Program-made: the position numbers and the translations under genes
Notes under the pieces: generated by a model
Seen by the model: only the letters and a program-made list of their open reading frames with translations
What the model was told of the DNA's origin: nothing
The model's database searches: none
DNA from: Palsa-504 sp963844625
GTDB lineage: Bacteria > Actinomycetota > Actinomycetes > Streptosporangiales > Streptosporangiaceae
Assembly (NCBI GenBank): GCA_963844625.1
Contig: CAWJPF010000024.1
Location: 62,001-126,000, forward strand
DNA: 64,000 nucleotides
Reading direction: 5' to 3'
In this document: in pieces, positions 15,192-23,833 of the stretch
Layout: each line of letters opens with the position of its first letter
Numbering within the stretch: the first letter of the stretch is position 1

Positions 15192-16913
15192 ATGGATGTT
15201 AGCGCTAACAAAGGCGTCAGCGGTGACGATTTCGTCGTCGGCGTCGACTTCGGCACGCTGTCGGCCCGGGCCCTGGTGGTCCGGGTCCGTGACGGCGCCG
15301 AGGCCGGTACCGCGGTCAGCGAGTACGCGCACGGCGTGATCGACCATTACCTGGCCGGAGCCGAGCTGCCGCCGGACTGGGCGCTGCAGGACCCGGGCGA
15401 CTACACCGCCGCGCTGACGGCCACCGTCCCGGCCGCTCTGCGGGAGGCCGGCGTCGACCCGGCCCGGGTGATCGGCATCGCTACCGACTTCACCGCGTCC
15501 ACGTGCATGCCGGTGACCACCGACGGGACGCCGCTGTGCCAGCTCCCCGGCCTGGCCGCGCGGCCGCACGCCTACCCCAAGCTGTGGAAGCACCATGCCG
15601 CCCAGGCGCACGCGGACCGGATCAACGCCGTCGCCCACCAGCGCACCGAGAAGTGGATCAACCGCTACGGGGGCAAGATCTCCGCTGAGTGGCAGTTCGC
15701 CAAGGCGCTTCAGCTGCTGGATGAGGACTTCGAGCTTTACCAGCGCGCCGACCGGTGGATCGAGGCCGCGGACTGGATCATCTGGCAGCTCTGCGGGACC
15801 GAGACCAGGAACGCCTGCACGGCCGGTTACAAGGGCATTTTCCAGGACGGGCATTACCCGTCCCGGGACTTCCTCGCCGCGCTCGACCCGAGGTTCGCCG
15901 GTTTCGCCGACGACAAGCTAGCCCACCCCATCTCGCCGCTCGGCGCGCTGGCCGGGCGGCTGACCCCGGCCGCAGCCGCCGCGTGCGGCCTGCCTTCCGG
16001 CATCGCGGTGGCGGTCGGCAACGTGGACGCGCACGTCACGGTGCCCGCGGCGGGCCCGGTCGCGGCGGGCAAGATGGTGGCGATCATGGGTACGTCCACC
16101 TGTCACGTGATGAACGGCGCGGAGCTTGCCGAGGTCCCCGGCATGTGCGGTGCCGTCGACGGCGGCATCGTGGCCGGGCTATGGGGATATGAGGCGGGGC
16201 AGAGCGGGGTCGGTGACATCTTCGCCTGGTTCGCGCGCAACGGGGTCCCGGCCGAGTTCGCCGAGCAGGCCCGGCGGCGCGGCGTGTCGCTGCAGCGGCT
16301 GCTCGATGAGCAGGCGAGCGCAGAGCCGCCCGGTGCGCACGGCCTGATCGCGCTGGACTGGGAGGGCGGCAACCGGTCGGTACTGGTGGACGGGCGCCTG
16401 TCCGGCGCCATCGTCGGGCTGACGCTGGCGACCACGGCGCCGGAGATCTACCGGGCGCTGCTGGAATCGACCGCGTTCGGCACCAGGATGATCATCGAGG
16501 AGTTCGGTGCCTCGGGCGTGCCGGTGACCGAGCTCGTGGTGGCCGGCGGCCTGACTAAGAGCGCCCCGCTCATGCAGATCTATTCCGACATCACCCGGCG
16601 CCCGCTCAGCGTGATCGGGTCCGAGCAGGGGCCGGCCCTGGGTTCGGCCATCCATGCCGCCGTGGCCGCGGGCGCTTACCCGGACGTGCCGGCCGCGGCC
16701 ACCGCCATGGGCCGGCTCGACCTGGACGTCTACCGCCCGGACGCGGCCCGCGCCGACGTCTACGACGAGCTGTACGCCGAATACGTGCGACTGCACGACT
16801 ACTTCGGCCGGGGCGAGAACGAGGTCATGCACCGGCTGCGCGCCATCCGCAACCGGGTCAGGAAGGCGGCCGCTGAGCCTGGCGGAACGGCCGCGAGAAA
16901 GACAGGGGAATGA
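15192..16913 (+). CDS. araB: Ribulokinase
   Basis: A 573-residue FGGY-family kinase that phosphorylates L-ribulose. It has the N-terminal ATPase strand FVVGVDFGTLSARALVV (near 13), ATDFTASTCMPV, EKWINRYGGKISAEWQ and AGYKGIFQDG, and the C-terminal FGGY signature region ELVVAGGLTKSAPLMQIYSD (near 450). Length and the TASTCMPV motif are characteristic of AraB rather than xylulokinase. An operator palindrome lies at codons 3-6 inside the gene. Start ATG 15192 follows AAAAGGCGG. It is the first gene of the araB-araD-araA operon. Confidence 0.94.
   Translation: MDVSANKGVSGDDFVVGVDFGTLSARALVVRVRDGAEAGTAVSEYAHGVIDHYLAGAELPPDWALQDPGDYTAALTATVPAALREAGVDPARVIGIATDFTASTCMPVTTDGTPLCQLPGLAARPHAYPKLWKHHAAQAHADRINAVAHQRTEKWINRYGGKISAEWQFAKALQLLDEDFELYQRADRWIEAADWIIWQLCGTETRNACTAGYKGIFQDGHYPSRDFLAALDPRFAGFADDKLAHPISPLGALAGRLTPAAAAACGLPSGIAVAVGNVDAHVTVPAAGPVAAGKMVAIMGTSTCHVMNGAELAEVPGMCGAVDGGIVAGLWGYEAGQSGVGDIFAWFARNGVPAEFAEQARRRGVSLQRLLDEQASAEPPGAHGLIALDWEGGNRSVLVDGRLSGAIVGLTLATTAPEIYRALLESTAFGTRMIIEEFGASGVPVTELVVAGGLTKSAPLMQIYSDITRRPLSVIGSEQGPALGSAIHAAVAAGAYPDVPAAATAMGRLDLDVYRPDAARADVYDELYAEYVRLHDYFGRGENEVMHRLRAIRNRVRKAAAEPGGTAARKTGE
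15198..15209. promoter_or_regulatory. LacI-family operator O2 inside the araB start
   Basis: GTTAGCGCTAAC, identical to O1, begins six bases after the A of the araB ATG. The palindrome encodes part of D-V-S-A-N, so the protein N-terminus is constrained by an operator. Repressor bound here would block transcription just past initiation. Confidence 0.85.
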
Positions 16914-16914
16914 A

Positions 16915-16958
16915 CGACGAGGGAAGGCGGCGCCTCGAAGCGCCCCGGAGGCGAGCGG
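16915..16958. repeat. Dispersed 44-bp intergenic repeat, copy 1 (araB-araD gap)
   Basis: Begins CGACGAGGGAAGGCGG and ends CGGAGGCGAGCGG, with CGCCTC/GAGGCG able to form a hairpin. A near-identical copy lies at 47687-47731, 31 kb away beside unrelated genes. Here its end runs into the ribosome-binding site (GGGAGG) of araD. Confidence 0.75.
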
Positions 16959-16968
16959 GAGGTAGAGC

Positions 16969-17643
16969 ATGAGTACCGCGGAAAGCCGTGCGGTCGCCGC
17001 GTTGCGCGAGACGGTATGCGCGCTGCACAGCGAGCTCGTGCGCAACAACCTGGTCGCCTGGACCTCGGGCAACGTGTCCGCGCGGCTTCCCGGCTCGGAT
17101 CTGATGGTGATCAAGCCGAGCGGGGTTTCCTACGACGACCTGACGCCGGAGTCGATGGTGGTCTGCGACCTGGACGGCAAGTCCGTGTCGGCGAACGGCC
17201 TGAGCCCGTCCAGTGATACCGCCACGCACGCCTACATCTACCGGCACATGCCCAGCGTGGGCGGGGTGGTGCATACGCACTCCACCTACGCGACCGCGTG
17301 GGCCGCCCGCGGCGAGCCCATCCCCTGCGTGATCACCGCGATGGCGGACGAGTTCGGCGGCGAGGTTCCTGTTGGCCCGTTCGCGCTGATCGGCAGTGAC
17401 GAGATCGGCCGCGGCGTGGTCACCACGCTGACCGGGCACCGCTCCCCCGCCGTGCTGATGAAAAGCCACGGCGTCTTCACCATCGGCAGCACCGGCCGGG
17501 ACGCGGTGAAGGCCGCCGTGATGTGCGAAGACGTGGCGCGCACCGTGCACCTGGCCCGCGCCTACGGCGAGCTGACGCCGCTGCCCGCTGACCAGGTGGA
17601 CGCGCTGCACGCCCGCTACAAGAACCACTACGGCCAGCGTTGA
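16969..17643 (+). CDS. araD: L-ribulose-5-phosphate 4-epimerase
   Basis: A 224-residue class II aldolase/adducin-family enzyme converting L-ribulose 5-phosphate to D-xylulose 5-phosphate, which enters the pentose phosphate pathway. Residues include NNLVAWTSGNVSAR (substrate loop), VIKPSGVSYDDL, the zinc pair in VVHTHSTYATAWA (near 103), and a third His in LMKSHGVFTIG (near 167). Length agrees with AraD (~231). It follows araB by 55 bp, which holds a dispersed repeat, and precedes araA by 18 bp. Confidence 0.93.
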   Translation: MSTAESRAVAALRETVCALHSELVRNNLVAWTSGNVSARLPGSDLMVIKPSGVSYDDLTPESMVVCDLDGKSVSANGLSPSSDTATHAYIYRHMPSVGGVVHTHSTYATAWAARGEPIPCVITAMADEFGGEVPVGPFALIGSDEIGRGVVTTLTGHRSPAVLMKSHGVFTIGSTGRDAVKAAVMCEDVARTVHLARAYGELTPLPADQVDALHARYKNHYGQR

Positions 17644-17661
17644 CGTATCGAAGGAGACCTC

Positions 17662-19068
17662 ATGACCGCTTTCAACGGGCGCAAGCCGCGCATCGGCATT
17701 CTCGGGATCATGCAGGATCTGTACGACGACATGGTGCCCGGCATCGCCCAGCGGCAGGAGGGGTACGCCGCCGAACTCGCCGCGCACCTGTCCGATGTCG
17801 CGGAGTTCACGCCGAGCAAGGCCATCAAGTACCGCGAGGACGCCGAACGCGCCATGCGCGAGTTCGAGGACGCGGACCTGGACGGCGTGCTCGTGGTCAT
17901 GCTCACCTACGGCCCGGCCATGCGGGTCGCACGGTTGCTCTCGGAGTCCCGGCTGCCGGTCTGCCTGGCCAACATCCAGCCGGAACCCAACGTGACGCCG
18001 GCCTGGGACATGGCCGACATGACGTATAACCAGGGCGTGCACGGCGCGCAGGACACGGCGAACGCCATGGTCCGGGCCGGGAAGCGGTTCGCCGTGTTCA
18101 CCGACGACTGGAAGAGCGCGTCGTTCCGCGCGGATGTGGGCCGCTGGGCTCGCGCGGCGGCCGCGGCGGCCGCGTGGAAGCGGCTCAAGGTCGCGATCTT
18201 CGGCTACGCGATGAACGAGATGGGTGACATCCGCGTCGATGAGAGCGCGCTGGTCAGGAGCCTCGGCCCGGCGATCATCTCGGTCGCGCAGGGCGACCTG
18301 TGGCGCGGCATGCAGGAGGCGAGGGCCGAGGCGGTGGCGGCGGTCATCGGGTTCGAGGACGAGAACTTCGAGATCGACCCGCGGCTTTCCGCCGAGGAGC
18401 GCACTGACCACGCCCGGATGCAGGTGGCGATCGAGCAGATCCTCAGCGATCGGGGGTTCGGCGCCTACACGGCGCACTTCGACGCGATCGGCGAGGACGG
18501 CCGGTTCAGTCGCCTGCCGCTGGCCGCGGCGTCGTCCCTGATGGCCAAGGGCTACGGGTACGCCGCCGAGGGCGACGTGCTCACCGCGTGCCTGGTCTAC
18601 GCCGGGCACATGCTGATCGGCGACGCGCACTTCACCGAGATGTACGCGATGGACTTCCCCTCGGACTCGATCCTGCAGAGCCACATGGGCGAGGGCAACT
18701 GGAAGATCGCCCGGTCCGACCGGCCGGTGAAGCTGATCAAGCGGCCGCTCGGCATCGGGCGGCTGGCCGACCCGCCGACCTTTCTGTTCCAGTACCAGCC
18801 GGGCCCGGCCACGCTGGCCGCCCTGGTCTCGCTGGAGGCAGAGCGCTTCCGGCTGGTGGTCGCCGAGGGCGAGAACCTGGACAGCCAGGTACTGCCGGCC
18901 CTGGAGATGCCGTACGGCCAGTTCCGGCCCGCGTCCGGGCTGCGCAAGTGCCTGAACGGCTGGCTCTCGCATGGCGGCCCGCACCACGAGGTGATGAACC
19001 TGGGCCATCACGCTGCTGACTGGAAGGCGTTCTGCGGGGTCACCGGCATCGAGTTCGTCCAGGTGTAG
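17662..19068 (+). CDS. araA: L-arabinose isomerase family protein
   Basis: A 468-residue sugar isomerase of the AraA/fucose-isomerase superfamily, expected to convert L-arabinose to L-ribulose with Mn2+. Metal-site residues expected for AraA are visible: Glu in GYGYAAEGD, Glu in GDAHFTEMYAMDF, His in LQSHMGEGNW and His in SHGGPHHEVMNLG. It is about 30 residues shorter than E. coli AraA and divergent in the N-terminal half, as in other actinomycete homologues. GAAGGAG eight bases before the ATG is a good ribosome-binding site. Position after araB and araD completes the catabolic operon. No sugar transporter is adjacent. Confidence 0.88.
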   Translation: MTAFNGRKPRIGILGIMQDLYDDMVPGIAQRQEGYAAELAAHLSDVAEFTPSKAIKYREDAERAMREFEDADLDGVLVVMLTYGPAMRVARLLSESRLPVCLANIQPEPNVTPAWDMADMTYNQGVHGAQDTANAMVRAGKRFAVFTDDWKSASFRADVGRWARAAAAAAAWKRLKVAIFGYAMNEMGDIRVDESALVRSLGPAIISVAQGDLWRGMQEARAEAVAAVIGFEDENFEIDPRLSAEERTDHARMQVAIEQILSDRGFGAYTAHFDAIGEDGRFSRLPLAAASSLMAKGYGYAAEGDVLTACLVYAGHMLIGDAHFTEMYAMDFPSDSILQSHMGEGNWKIARSDRPVKLIKRPLGIGRLADPPTFLFQYQPGPATLAALVSLEAERFRLVVAEGENLDSQVLPALEMPYGQFRPASGLRKCLNGWLSHGGPHHEVMNLGHHAADWKAFCGVTGIEFVQV

Positions 19069-19114
19069 GCGCGGGGCAGGCACACGGGTTTCATGGCGCG
19101 GCGGCGGCGAGGCG

Positions 19115-19163
19115 CGGGCCAGGCCCGGATCAGGTCGATCCGGGCCAGGCCCGGATCAGGTCG
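19115..19163. repeat. 23-bp direct repeat at the 3' end of the DUF234-type ATPase gene
   Basis: CGGGCCAGGCCCGGATCAGG plus TCG occurs at 19115-19137 and 19141-19163. Each copy includes the hairpin GGGCC-A-GGCCC. The second copy encodes the ATPase C-terminus, so the first is a downstream duplicate that may help terminate both converging genes. Confidence 0.75.
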
Positions 19164-20554
19164 GGGGGGCCGTAGCGGGCGTCGACGGCCGAGGCGTCTA
19201 CGCCGCTTCTTGACACGGCCACTAGCGGGATGAGGTCATCGGTGAGCTGGAAGCGCTGCCGCATGAGGCTGGCTTCGTCGTGCCGGTCGAAGGGCGCATG
19301 ATCGTGCCACTTGATGGAGCCGACGAACGCCAGGCGGCTGGCGACAGGCGAACGGTCGGCTCCCACCACGTCGATTTCCACTTCGTTGGTCCGGGTCCAG
19401 TAGCCCCCGACGGCCGGCGCGGCCGGAAGCTGGCCGTCGGGAAGGAGCCGGGCGAGCGCCTCGCGGATCACCGGCTCGACGGCCCGGCCCCGGTAGGCAC
19501 TCCAGCCGGACCGGACGCGGCGAAGCGTGATGTCGCCGCGCCTGCGCTCGATTTCGGCCATGTGCGGCTCGAGGAAACGCAGCCAGAACCTCAGGTAGGA
19601 GTCGCTAATCCGGTAGCGCCGCTCTCTGGAGGGCAGCAGGCTGACCGGTAGCTCGGCGGCCACCATGCCCTTCGTAGTCAGCCGGTCGAGCGCGCGCGTC
19701 AAGGACGTGCTGTTAATGCCCCCGGCGGCACGGGCGATGCTGGTAAAGGTCCTTTCCCCCGAGCCGATCGCGCGCAGGACGTCCCGCGCCTGCACCTCGG
19801 TGGGGAACTCCGCGGCCAGCGATCTTTCGCCGGAGACAAGCAGCGCCGATACCGGGTTACCCACGGCCTGTTCCAGGTACTCCCAGGTGGACGCGCCCCG
19901 GGGCCACTCGCCGCAGATCAGCGGGAGCCCGCCGGTGACCAGCGCCGCGTCAAAGGCCGACGCGGCGTCCAAGCCGAGCATCGAGCCGATTTCAGCCGGA
20001 TTGAGCGGGCCGATCACCATCTCCGTACCGCGCTGGTGGAACGGCCTGTCGTAGCTGTTCAGCGCGGTCATCATGGGCAGATCCGAACCGATGAGGATCA
20101 GCAGCACCGGCTTCCGGCACAGGAACCTGTCCCAGGCGCGCTGGAGCAGCCCTTCGAAGCCTTCGACCTTGTCCATGAGATAGGGAACCTCGTCGATGAC
20201 GACCAGCGAGGGCGCATCCTCGGGCAGGGCATCGGCCAGCACCTGCAGGGCACCGTTCCATCCCGCGGGCGCAATCTCGGCGAGCAGCGCCCGGCCAGGC
20301 AGTGACGAGCACGCCACATCGTCGAGGAACTGCGCGAGCTCGGCATCGGCCGGACCGCCCGCGGCGGCGTAGAAGAGCGAAGGGACACCTGAGCGCAGGA
20401 CGAACTCCTCGGCGAGGGCCGACTTGCCGATACGCCGCCGGCCGCGCATGAGCAGGCAGCGTCCGGGCCTCGCCGTGCCTGCTCCGGCGCGGACCCGGTG
20501 GAGCAGCTGGGCCAGGACCGTGATCTCATGCTCCCGCCCGACGAAGTCGCTCAT
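19130..20554 (-). CDS. STAND-like AAA ATPase with DUF234-type C-terminal domain
   Basis: A 474-residue ATPase of the archaeal-type ATPase/DUF234 group. It begins MSDFVGREHEITVLAQLL with Walker A RGRRRIGKSALAEEF (near 38), Walker B PSLVVIDEVPYL (near 120) and sensor GSDLPMM. A winged-helix segment (TSLTRALDRLTTKGMV) and a C-terminal domain with EVEIDVVG and GSIKW follow; the last two match the E-x-D...x-K pattern of PD-(D/E)XK nuclease folds. GGAGG six bases before ATG 20554 favours this over the farther ATG at 20608. Biological role is unknown in this family. It is isolated, with AT-rich repeats in its promoter. Confidence 0.85.
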   Translation of the reverse strand: MSDFVGREHEITVLAQLLHRVRAGAGTARPGRCLLMRGRRRIGKSALAEEFVLRSGVPSLFYAAAGGPADAELAQFLDDVACSSLPGRALLAEIAPAGWNGALQVLADALPEDAPSLVVIDEVPYLMDKVEGFEGLLQRAWDRFLCRKPVLLILIGSDLPMMTALNSYDRPFHQRGTEMVIGPLNPAEIGSMLGLDAASAFDAALVTGGLPLICGEWPRGASTWEYLEQAVGNPVSALLVSGERSLAAEFPTEVQARDVLRAIGSGERTFTSIARAAGGINSTSLTRALDRLTTKGMVAAELPVSLLPSRERRYRISDSYLRFWLRFLEPHMAEIERRRGDITLRRVRSGWSAYRGRAVEPVIREALARLLPDGQLPAAPAVGGYWTRTNEVEIDVVGADRSPVASRLAFVGSIKWHDHAPFDRHDEASLMRQRFQLTDDLIPLVAVSRSGVDASAVDARYGPPDLIRAWPGST

Positions 20555-20573
20555 GCGCGCCTCCACACTTTGT

Positions 20574-20607
20574 ATCATCAATGATGCTAACACCAATGGT
20601 ACTAACA
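20574..20607. promoter_or_regulatory. Candidate operator/promoter repeats upstream of the ATPase gene
   Basis: An inverted repeat ATCAT-CA-ATGAT (20574-20585) overlaps the first of two direct repeats, AATGATGCTAACA (20580-20592) and AATGGTACTAACA (20595-20607). This short AT-rich block contrasts with its GC-rich surroundings. Confidence 0.4.
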
Positions 20608-21070
20608 TCGCTTACGCCAGGAGTGACCATGGAGAGGCACCACGGTCCGTTCGGCCGAAAAAGAAGGGCGCGGCCAGTTAGGGGGCACCTTCCTCGGATA
20701 CCGGCCGGGGTTACTGGCCGGTGACTTGCTGCCAGCTGGCGACGGAGGGCTGGCGCCTGGCGGCGGGGCTCTGGCCGAAGAGCTTGAGGATGTTGCCGGT
20801 GATGCGCTGGACCATGGTGGCCTCGCGGATGCCGCCTGGATGGCACCCGATGCGACCGTCGAGCGCGGGGGATCCAGTTGTTGGTGCCGGTTGTCGAGCA
20901 CACCGGCACCGGCGGACGGGCCGGTGGTGCTGACGGACAAGGTGACTTTCTGGCCCGGCTGCGCGTAGACCTGGCTGGCGAACCCGGAGCGTGGGACCGG
21001 CGATGGCCATCCGCTGCCTCCGCAGTCGCGCTAGCGACAAGACGGTGCACCGGCAACCGCGAAATCAATC
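20608..21070. other. Possible decayed gene, no intact frame
   Basis: On the minus strand one frame near 20929-20990 reads FASQVYAQPGQKVTLSVST, which looks like a beta-sandwich strand of a secreted protein. A different frame reads MVQRITGNILKLFGQSP down to a stop at 20711-20713. No frame covers the whole stretch, and none has a ribosome-binding site. I read it as a frameshifted remnant of an unidentified gene, with low confidence. Confidence 0.35.
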
Positions 21071-21116
21071 ATCGTGGATCACCGCTACCCGCGGGGGGGT
21101 AGTGGTGATCCACGAT
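21071..21116. terminator. Strong bidirectional hairpin terminator
   Basis: ATCGTGGATCACC pairs with GGTGATCCACGAT (13 bp), then a G-T step, then CTACCC pairs with GGGTAG; the loop is GCGGGG. No T-tract follows, as is usual in actinomycetes. It lies 39 bp past the stop of the minus-strand gene 21155-21529. Confidence 0.7.
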
Positions 21117-21154
21117 CAGGAGGACGCCGCCTTTTGCGGTGGGCTGGCCGCAAA

Positions 21155-21529
21155 TTAGCCGGGCCAGTCGATTTGGGCTTCCGGGACTCCGGCGGACCGG
21201 GCGTATTCCTCGGCGGCGGCGCGGCCAGCGCGGTCGCCGCGCGGGTAATGGAAGATCTTTCCGCTGAAGACGACGAACACCTCGTCGGCAGAGCGGAAAT
21301 CGCAGTACCAGCCGCCTTCGTGGTAGAGCAGACGGCTCAGGGTTTCCGCCAGCGCGGCGGCGTGCTCCGCGGGTAGCTCGAATTCGATGACGGTCCATAC
21401 CTCCGGCTGGCCGGCCGCGGCCACGCCGAGGGCGGCGCGGTAGATCTTCGTGACCGTCAGCGGGATGCCTTCAAGGACGGCATCGGGCCGGAGGCTTTCA
21501 CCCAGCAGGCCTCCCGAGAAAGTGCTCAT
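21155..21529 (-). CDS. Small conserved-looking protein of unknown function
   Basis: A 124-residue protein beginning MSTFSGGLLGESLRPDAVLE. The middle has WTVIEFELPAEHAAALAETL, a ferredoxin-like/antibiotic-monooxygenase-like strand-helix pattern, then GGWYCDFRSADEVFVVFSGK and a tail EAQIDWPG. No catalytic motif is recognised. Coding is supported by residue composition and by the hairpin terminator just downstream; the ATG at 21529 lacks a clear ribosome-binding site, and the frame is open to 21649. It lies divergent from the RIO kinase gene. Confidence 0.7.
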   Translation of the reverse strand: MSTFSGGLLGESLRPDAVLEGIPLTVTKIYRAALGVAAAGQPEVWTVIEFELPAEHAAALAETLSRLLYHEGGWYCDFRSADEVFVVFSGKIFHYPRGDRAGRAAAEEYARSAGVPEAQIDWPG

Positions 21530-21708
21530 AGGCAGCAGTATGCCGTCGCGGGCCGAAAACCGGTTGCACCGGCCGGGGACCGTGTGGCAACCTGCAGCGA
21601 GTTCGGGCCGGCGTGGCCGGCTGAGCGGAAGGAGGCGCCAGATGTACATGCCCGTCGCGGGTGCGCTGCCGCCTGCCCTATTGACCGCTCAGCTGAGGAG
21701 CACCACCC

Positions 21709-22647
21709 TTGCACGACTTTTCCTCCGCATCCGACGGAGAGTTCAACTCCCGCCGCGGTAAGCGGCGTTTTGACGACGACGAGCCGACCACGGCCAAGCG
21801 CGTCCGGCGGCGCCGGGCGCTGCCGCCGATCGAGAAGTTCGACGCGACCGACGGGCTGCCCGAAGGTGATCGCTGGTCCACCTGGGACCAGTCCATTCCT
21901 ACCGAACGCGGCCCGAAGCCCTATCCGGACTGGCTGGTCACCGAACTGGCCGCCGTCGATACCGAGCTCGGCATCCTGAAGACAGGCAAGGAAGCCGACG
22001 TCTTCCTGCTCCGGCGGGGCGTCCCGCAGACGAGGAGGTCCTGCCTGCTGGCCGCCAAGCGTTACCGGTCCGCCGAGCACCGGATGTTCCACCGGGACAG
22101 CGGCTACCTGGAGGGCCGCCGGACCAGGGAGTCCAGGGTCAACCGGGCCATGTCGAGCCGCAGCGCATTCGGGCGGCAGGCCATCGCGGGCCAGTGGGCG
22201 GCCGCCGAGTTCAGCGCGCTGGCCCGGCTGTACGCGGCCGGGGTGCCCGTCCCCTACCCGGCGCAGATCCTCGACACCGAGCTGCTGCTTGAATTCATCG
22301 GCTCGGCGGACGGGATTGCCGCCCCGCGGCTGGCCGAGACCAGGCCGGATCCCGCCGAACTCGCCGGCCAGTGGGATCAGCTGGTGCAGGCGCTCGTGAC
22401 CCTGGCCAGGGACGGCCTCGCGCACGGCGATCTGTCCGCGTACAACCTGCTGGTGCACGACGGGCGGATCGTGATGATCGACCTGCCCCAGGTGGTCGAC
22501 GTGATCGCGAACCCGCGCGGCGCCTTCTTCCTCAACCGTGACGCGGAGAACATAGGCCGCTGGTTCGCCGGGCACGGGCTGACCGGCGTCCGGCCCGAAC
22601 CCCGGGATCTCGGCGCGCTGCTCTGCCGGGAGGCGATGCTCGACTAG
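21709..22647 (+). CDS. RIO1-type serine protein kinase
   Basis: A 312-residue RIO kinase. After a basic N-terminal ~40 residues (RRGKRRFDDDEP, AKRVRRRRALPP) the lobe has GILKTGKEADVFLL as an atypical P-loop, LLAAKRYRS with the ATP-site Lys, catalytic HGDLSAYNLLV (near 243), and the metal loop MIDLPQ (near 261). These are the RIO-specific motifs rather than Hanks-type ones. Bacterial RIO kinases have unknown targets; eukaryotic and archaeal ones act in ribosome maturation. The start is a TTG at 21709. The stop is 7 bp from the convergent acyl-CoA dehydrogenase stop. Confidence 0.9.
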   Translation: MHDFSSASDGEFNSRRGKRRFDDDEPTTAKRVRRRRALPPIEKFDATDGLPEGDRWSTWDQSIPTERGPKPYPDWLVTELAAVDTELGILKTGKEADVFLLRRGVPQTRRSCLLAAKRYRSAEHRMFHRDSGYLEGRRTRESRVNRAMSSRSAFGRQAIAGQWAAAEFSALARLYAAGVPVPYPAQILDTELLLEFIGSADGIAAPRLAETRPDPAELAGQWDQLVQALVTLARDGLAHGDLSAYNLLVHDGRIVMIDLPQVVDVIANPRGAFFLNRDAENIGRWFAGHGLTGVRPEPRDLGALLCREAMLD

Positions 22648-22654
22648 GAGCGGG

Positions 22655-23833
22655 TCACGACGCGGATTCCGGGCTGAACGCGGGAATGCCGGTGATGGCC
22701 CGGCCCATGATCAGGGTGTGGATCTCGTCGGTGCCCTCGTAGGTCCGCACGCTCTCGAGGTTGTTCGCGTGCCGCAGCGGCGAGTAGTCCAGCGTGATGC
22801 CGTTGCCGCCCAGGATCGTGCGGGCCTGCCGGCAGATGGCGATCGCCTCGCGGACGTTGTTGAGCTTGCCGAGGGAGATCTGCTCGGGTCGCAGCGTCCC
22901 GGCGTCCTTGAGGCGGCCGGTCTGCAGCGCGACGAGCACGCCCTTGGTGATCTCGAGCACCATGTCGGCGAACTTGGCCTGGGTGAGCTGGAACGAAGCA
23001 ATCGGCTGGCCGAACTGGCGGCGCTCAAGCGCGTACGCCAGCGCGACCTCGTAGGCGTCGCGGGCCGCGCCCATCGCCCCCCACATGATCCCGTAGCGGG
23101 CCTCGTTGAGGCAGGCGAACGGCCCCTTCAGCCCCGACACGCCGGGCAGGACGGCGCTGGCGGGCAGCCGGACGCCGGCCAGGGTGACGTCGCACTGGAT
23201 CGAGGCCCGCATGCCCAGCTTGGGCTCGATCGGCGTGGCGGTGAAGCCGGAAGTCACGGTCGGCACCACGAACCCGCGGATACCCTCGTCGGTCTTGGCC
23301 CAGATGACGGCGACATCGGCGATAGAGGCCAGGCCGATCCAGCGCTTGACCCCGTTGATCACCCAGCCGTCGCCGTCTTGTACCGCGCTGGTCACCATGC
23401 TCGCCGGGTCGCTGCCCGCGTCCGGCTCGGTGAGGCCGAAGCAGCCGATGAGCTCACCGGCGGCCATGCCCGGCAGCCACCGCTGCTTCTGCTCCTGCGA
23501 ACCGAACTTGTGGATCGCGCTCATCGCCAGCGATCCCTGGACGCTGACGAACGTGCGCAGGCCCGAGTCGCCCGCCTCGAGCTCCATGGCGGCCAGGCCG
23601 TACTCGACGGCGCTGCGGCCCGGGCAGCCGTAACCGTGCAGGTGCATCCCGAGCAGTCCGAGGGCGCCCATCTCGGTGGCGATCTCGCGCGGGAAGTGGG
23701 CGGTCTCGTACCACCGCTTGATGTTCGGGGTGATCCGCGCGCGGACGAAGGCGCGGACGCGGTCGCGCAGCTCGATCTCCGCAGCGGAGAGCAGGCTGTC
23801 CAGGTCCAGGTAGTCGTGCGCCAGGTCGGTCAT
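22655..23833 (-). CDS. Glutaryl-CoA dehydrogenase-like acyl-CoA dehydrogenase
   Basis: A 392-residue FAD-dependent acyl-CoA dehydrogenase. GCFGLTEPDAGSDPASM (near 144) is the flavin/substrate signature, PIASFQLTQAKFADMV follows, and RTYEGTDEIHTLIMGRAITG (near 365) has the catalytic Glu. The YEGTxxIHxLI-GRAITG text is closest to glutaryl-CoA dehydrogenase, which oxidises and decarboxylates glutaryl-CoA to crotonyl-CoA in lysine/tryptophan catabolism. Length is standard. The ATG overlaps the stop of an upstream decayed frame (ATGA). Confidence 0.88.
   Translation of the reverse strand: MTDLAHDYLDLDSLLSAAEIELRDRVRAFVRARITPNIKRWYETAHFPREIATEMGALGLLGMHLHGYGCPGRSAVEYGLAAMELEAGDSGLRTFVSVQGSLAMSAIHKFGSQEQKQRWLPGMAAGELIGCFGLTEPDAGSDPASMVTSAVQDGDGWVINGVKRWIGLASIADVAVIWAKTDEGIRGFVVPTVTSGFTATPIEPKLGMRASIQCDVTLAGVRLPASAVLPGVSGLKGPFACLNEARYGIMWGAMGAARDAYEVALAYALERRQFGQPIASFQLTQAKFADMVLEITKGVLVALQTGRLKDAGTLRPEQISLGKLNNVREAIAICRQARTILGGNGITLDYSPLRHANNLESVRTYEGTDEIHTLIMGRAITGIPAFSPESAS

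Noticed and set aside
16858..19083. A 741-codon open frame antisense to araD/araA
   Set aside because: It mirrors real genes codon by codon in high-GC DNA, is rich in His/Arg/Gly/Gln shadow text, and has no ribosome-binding site.
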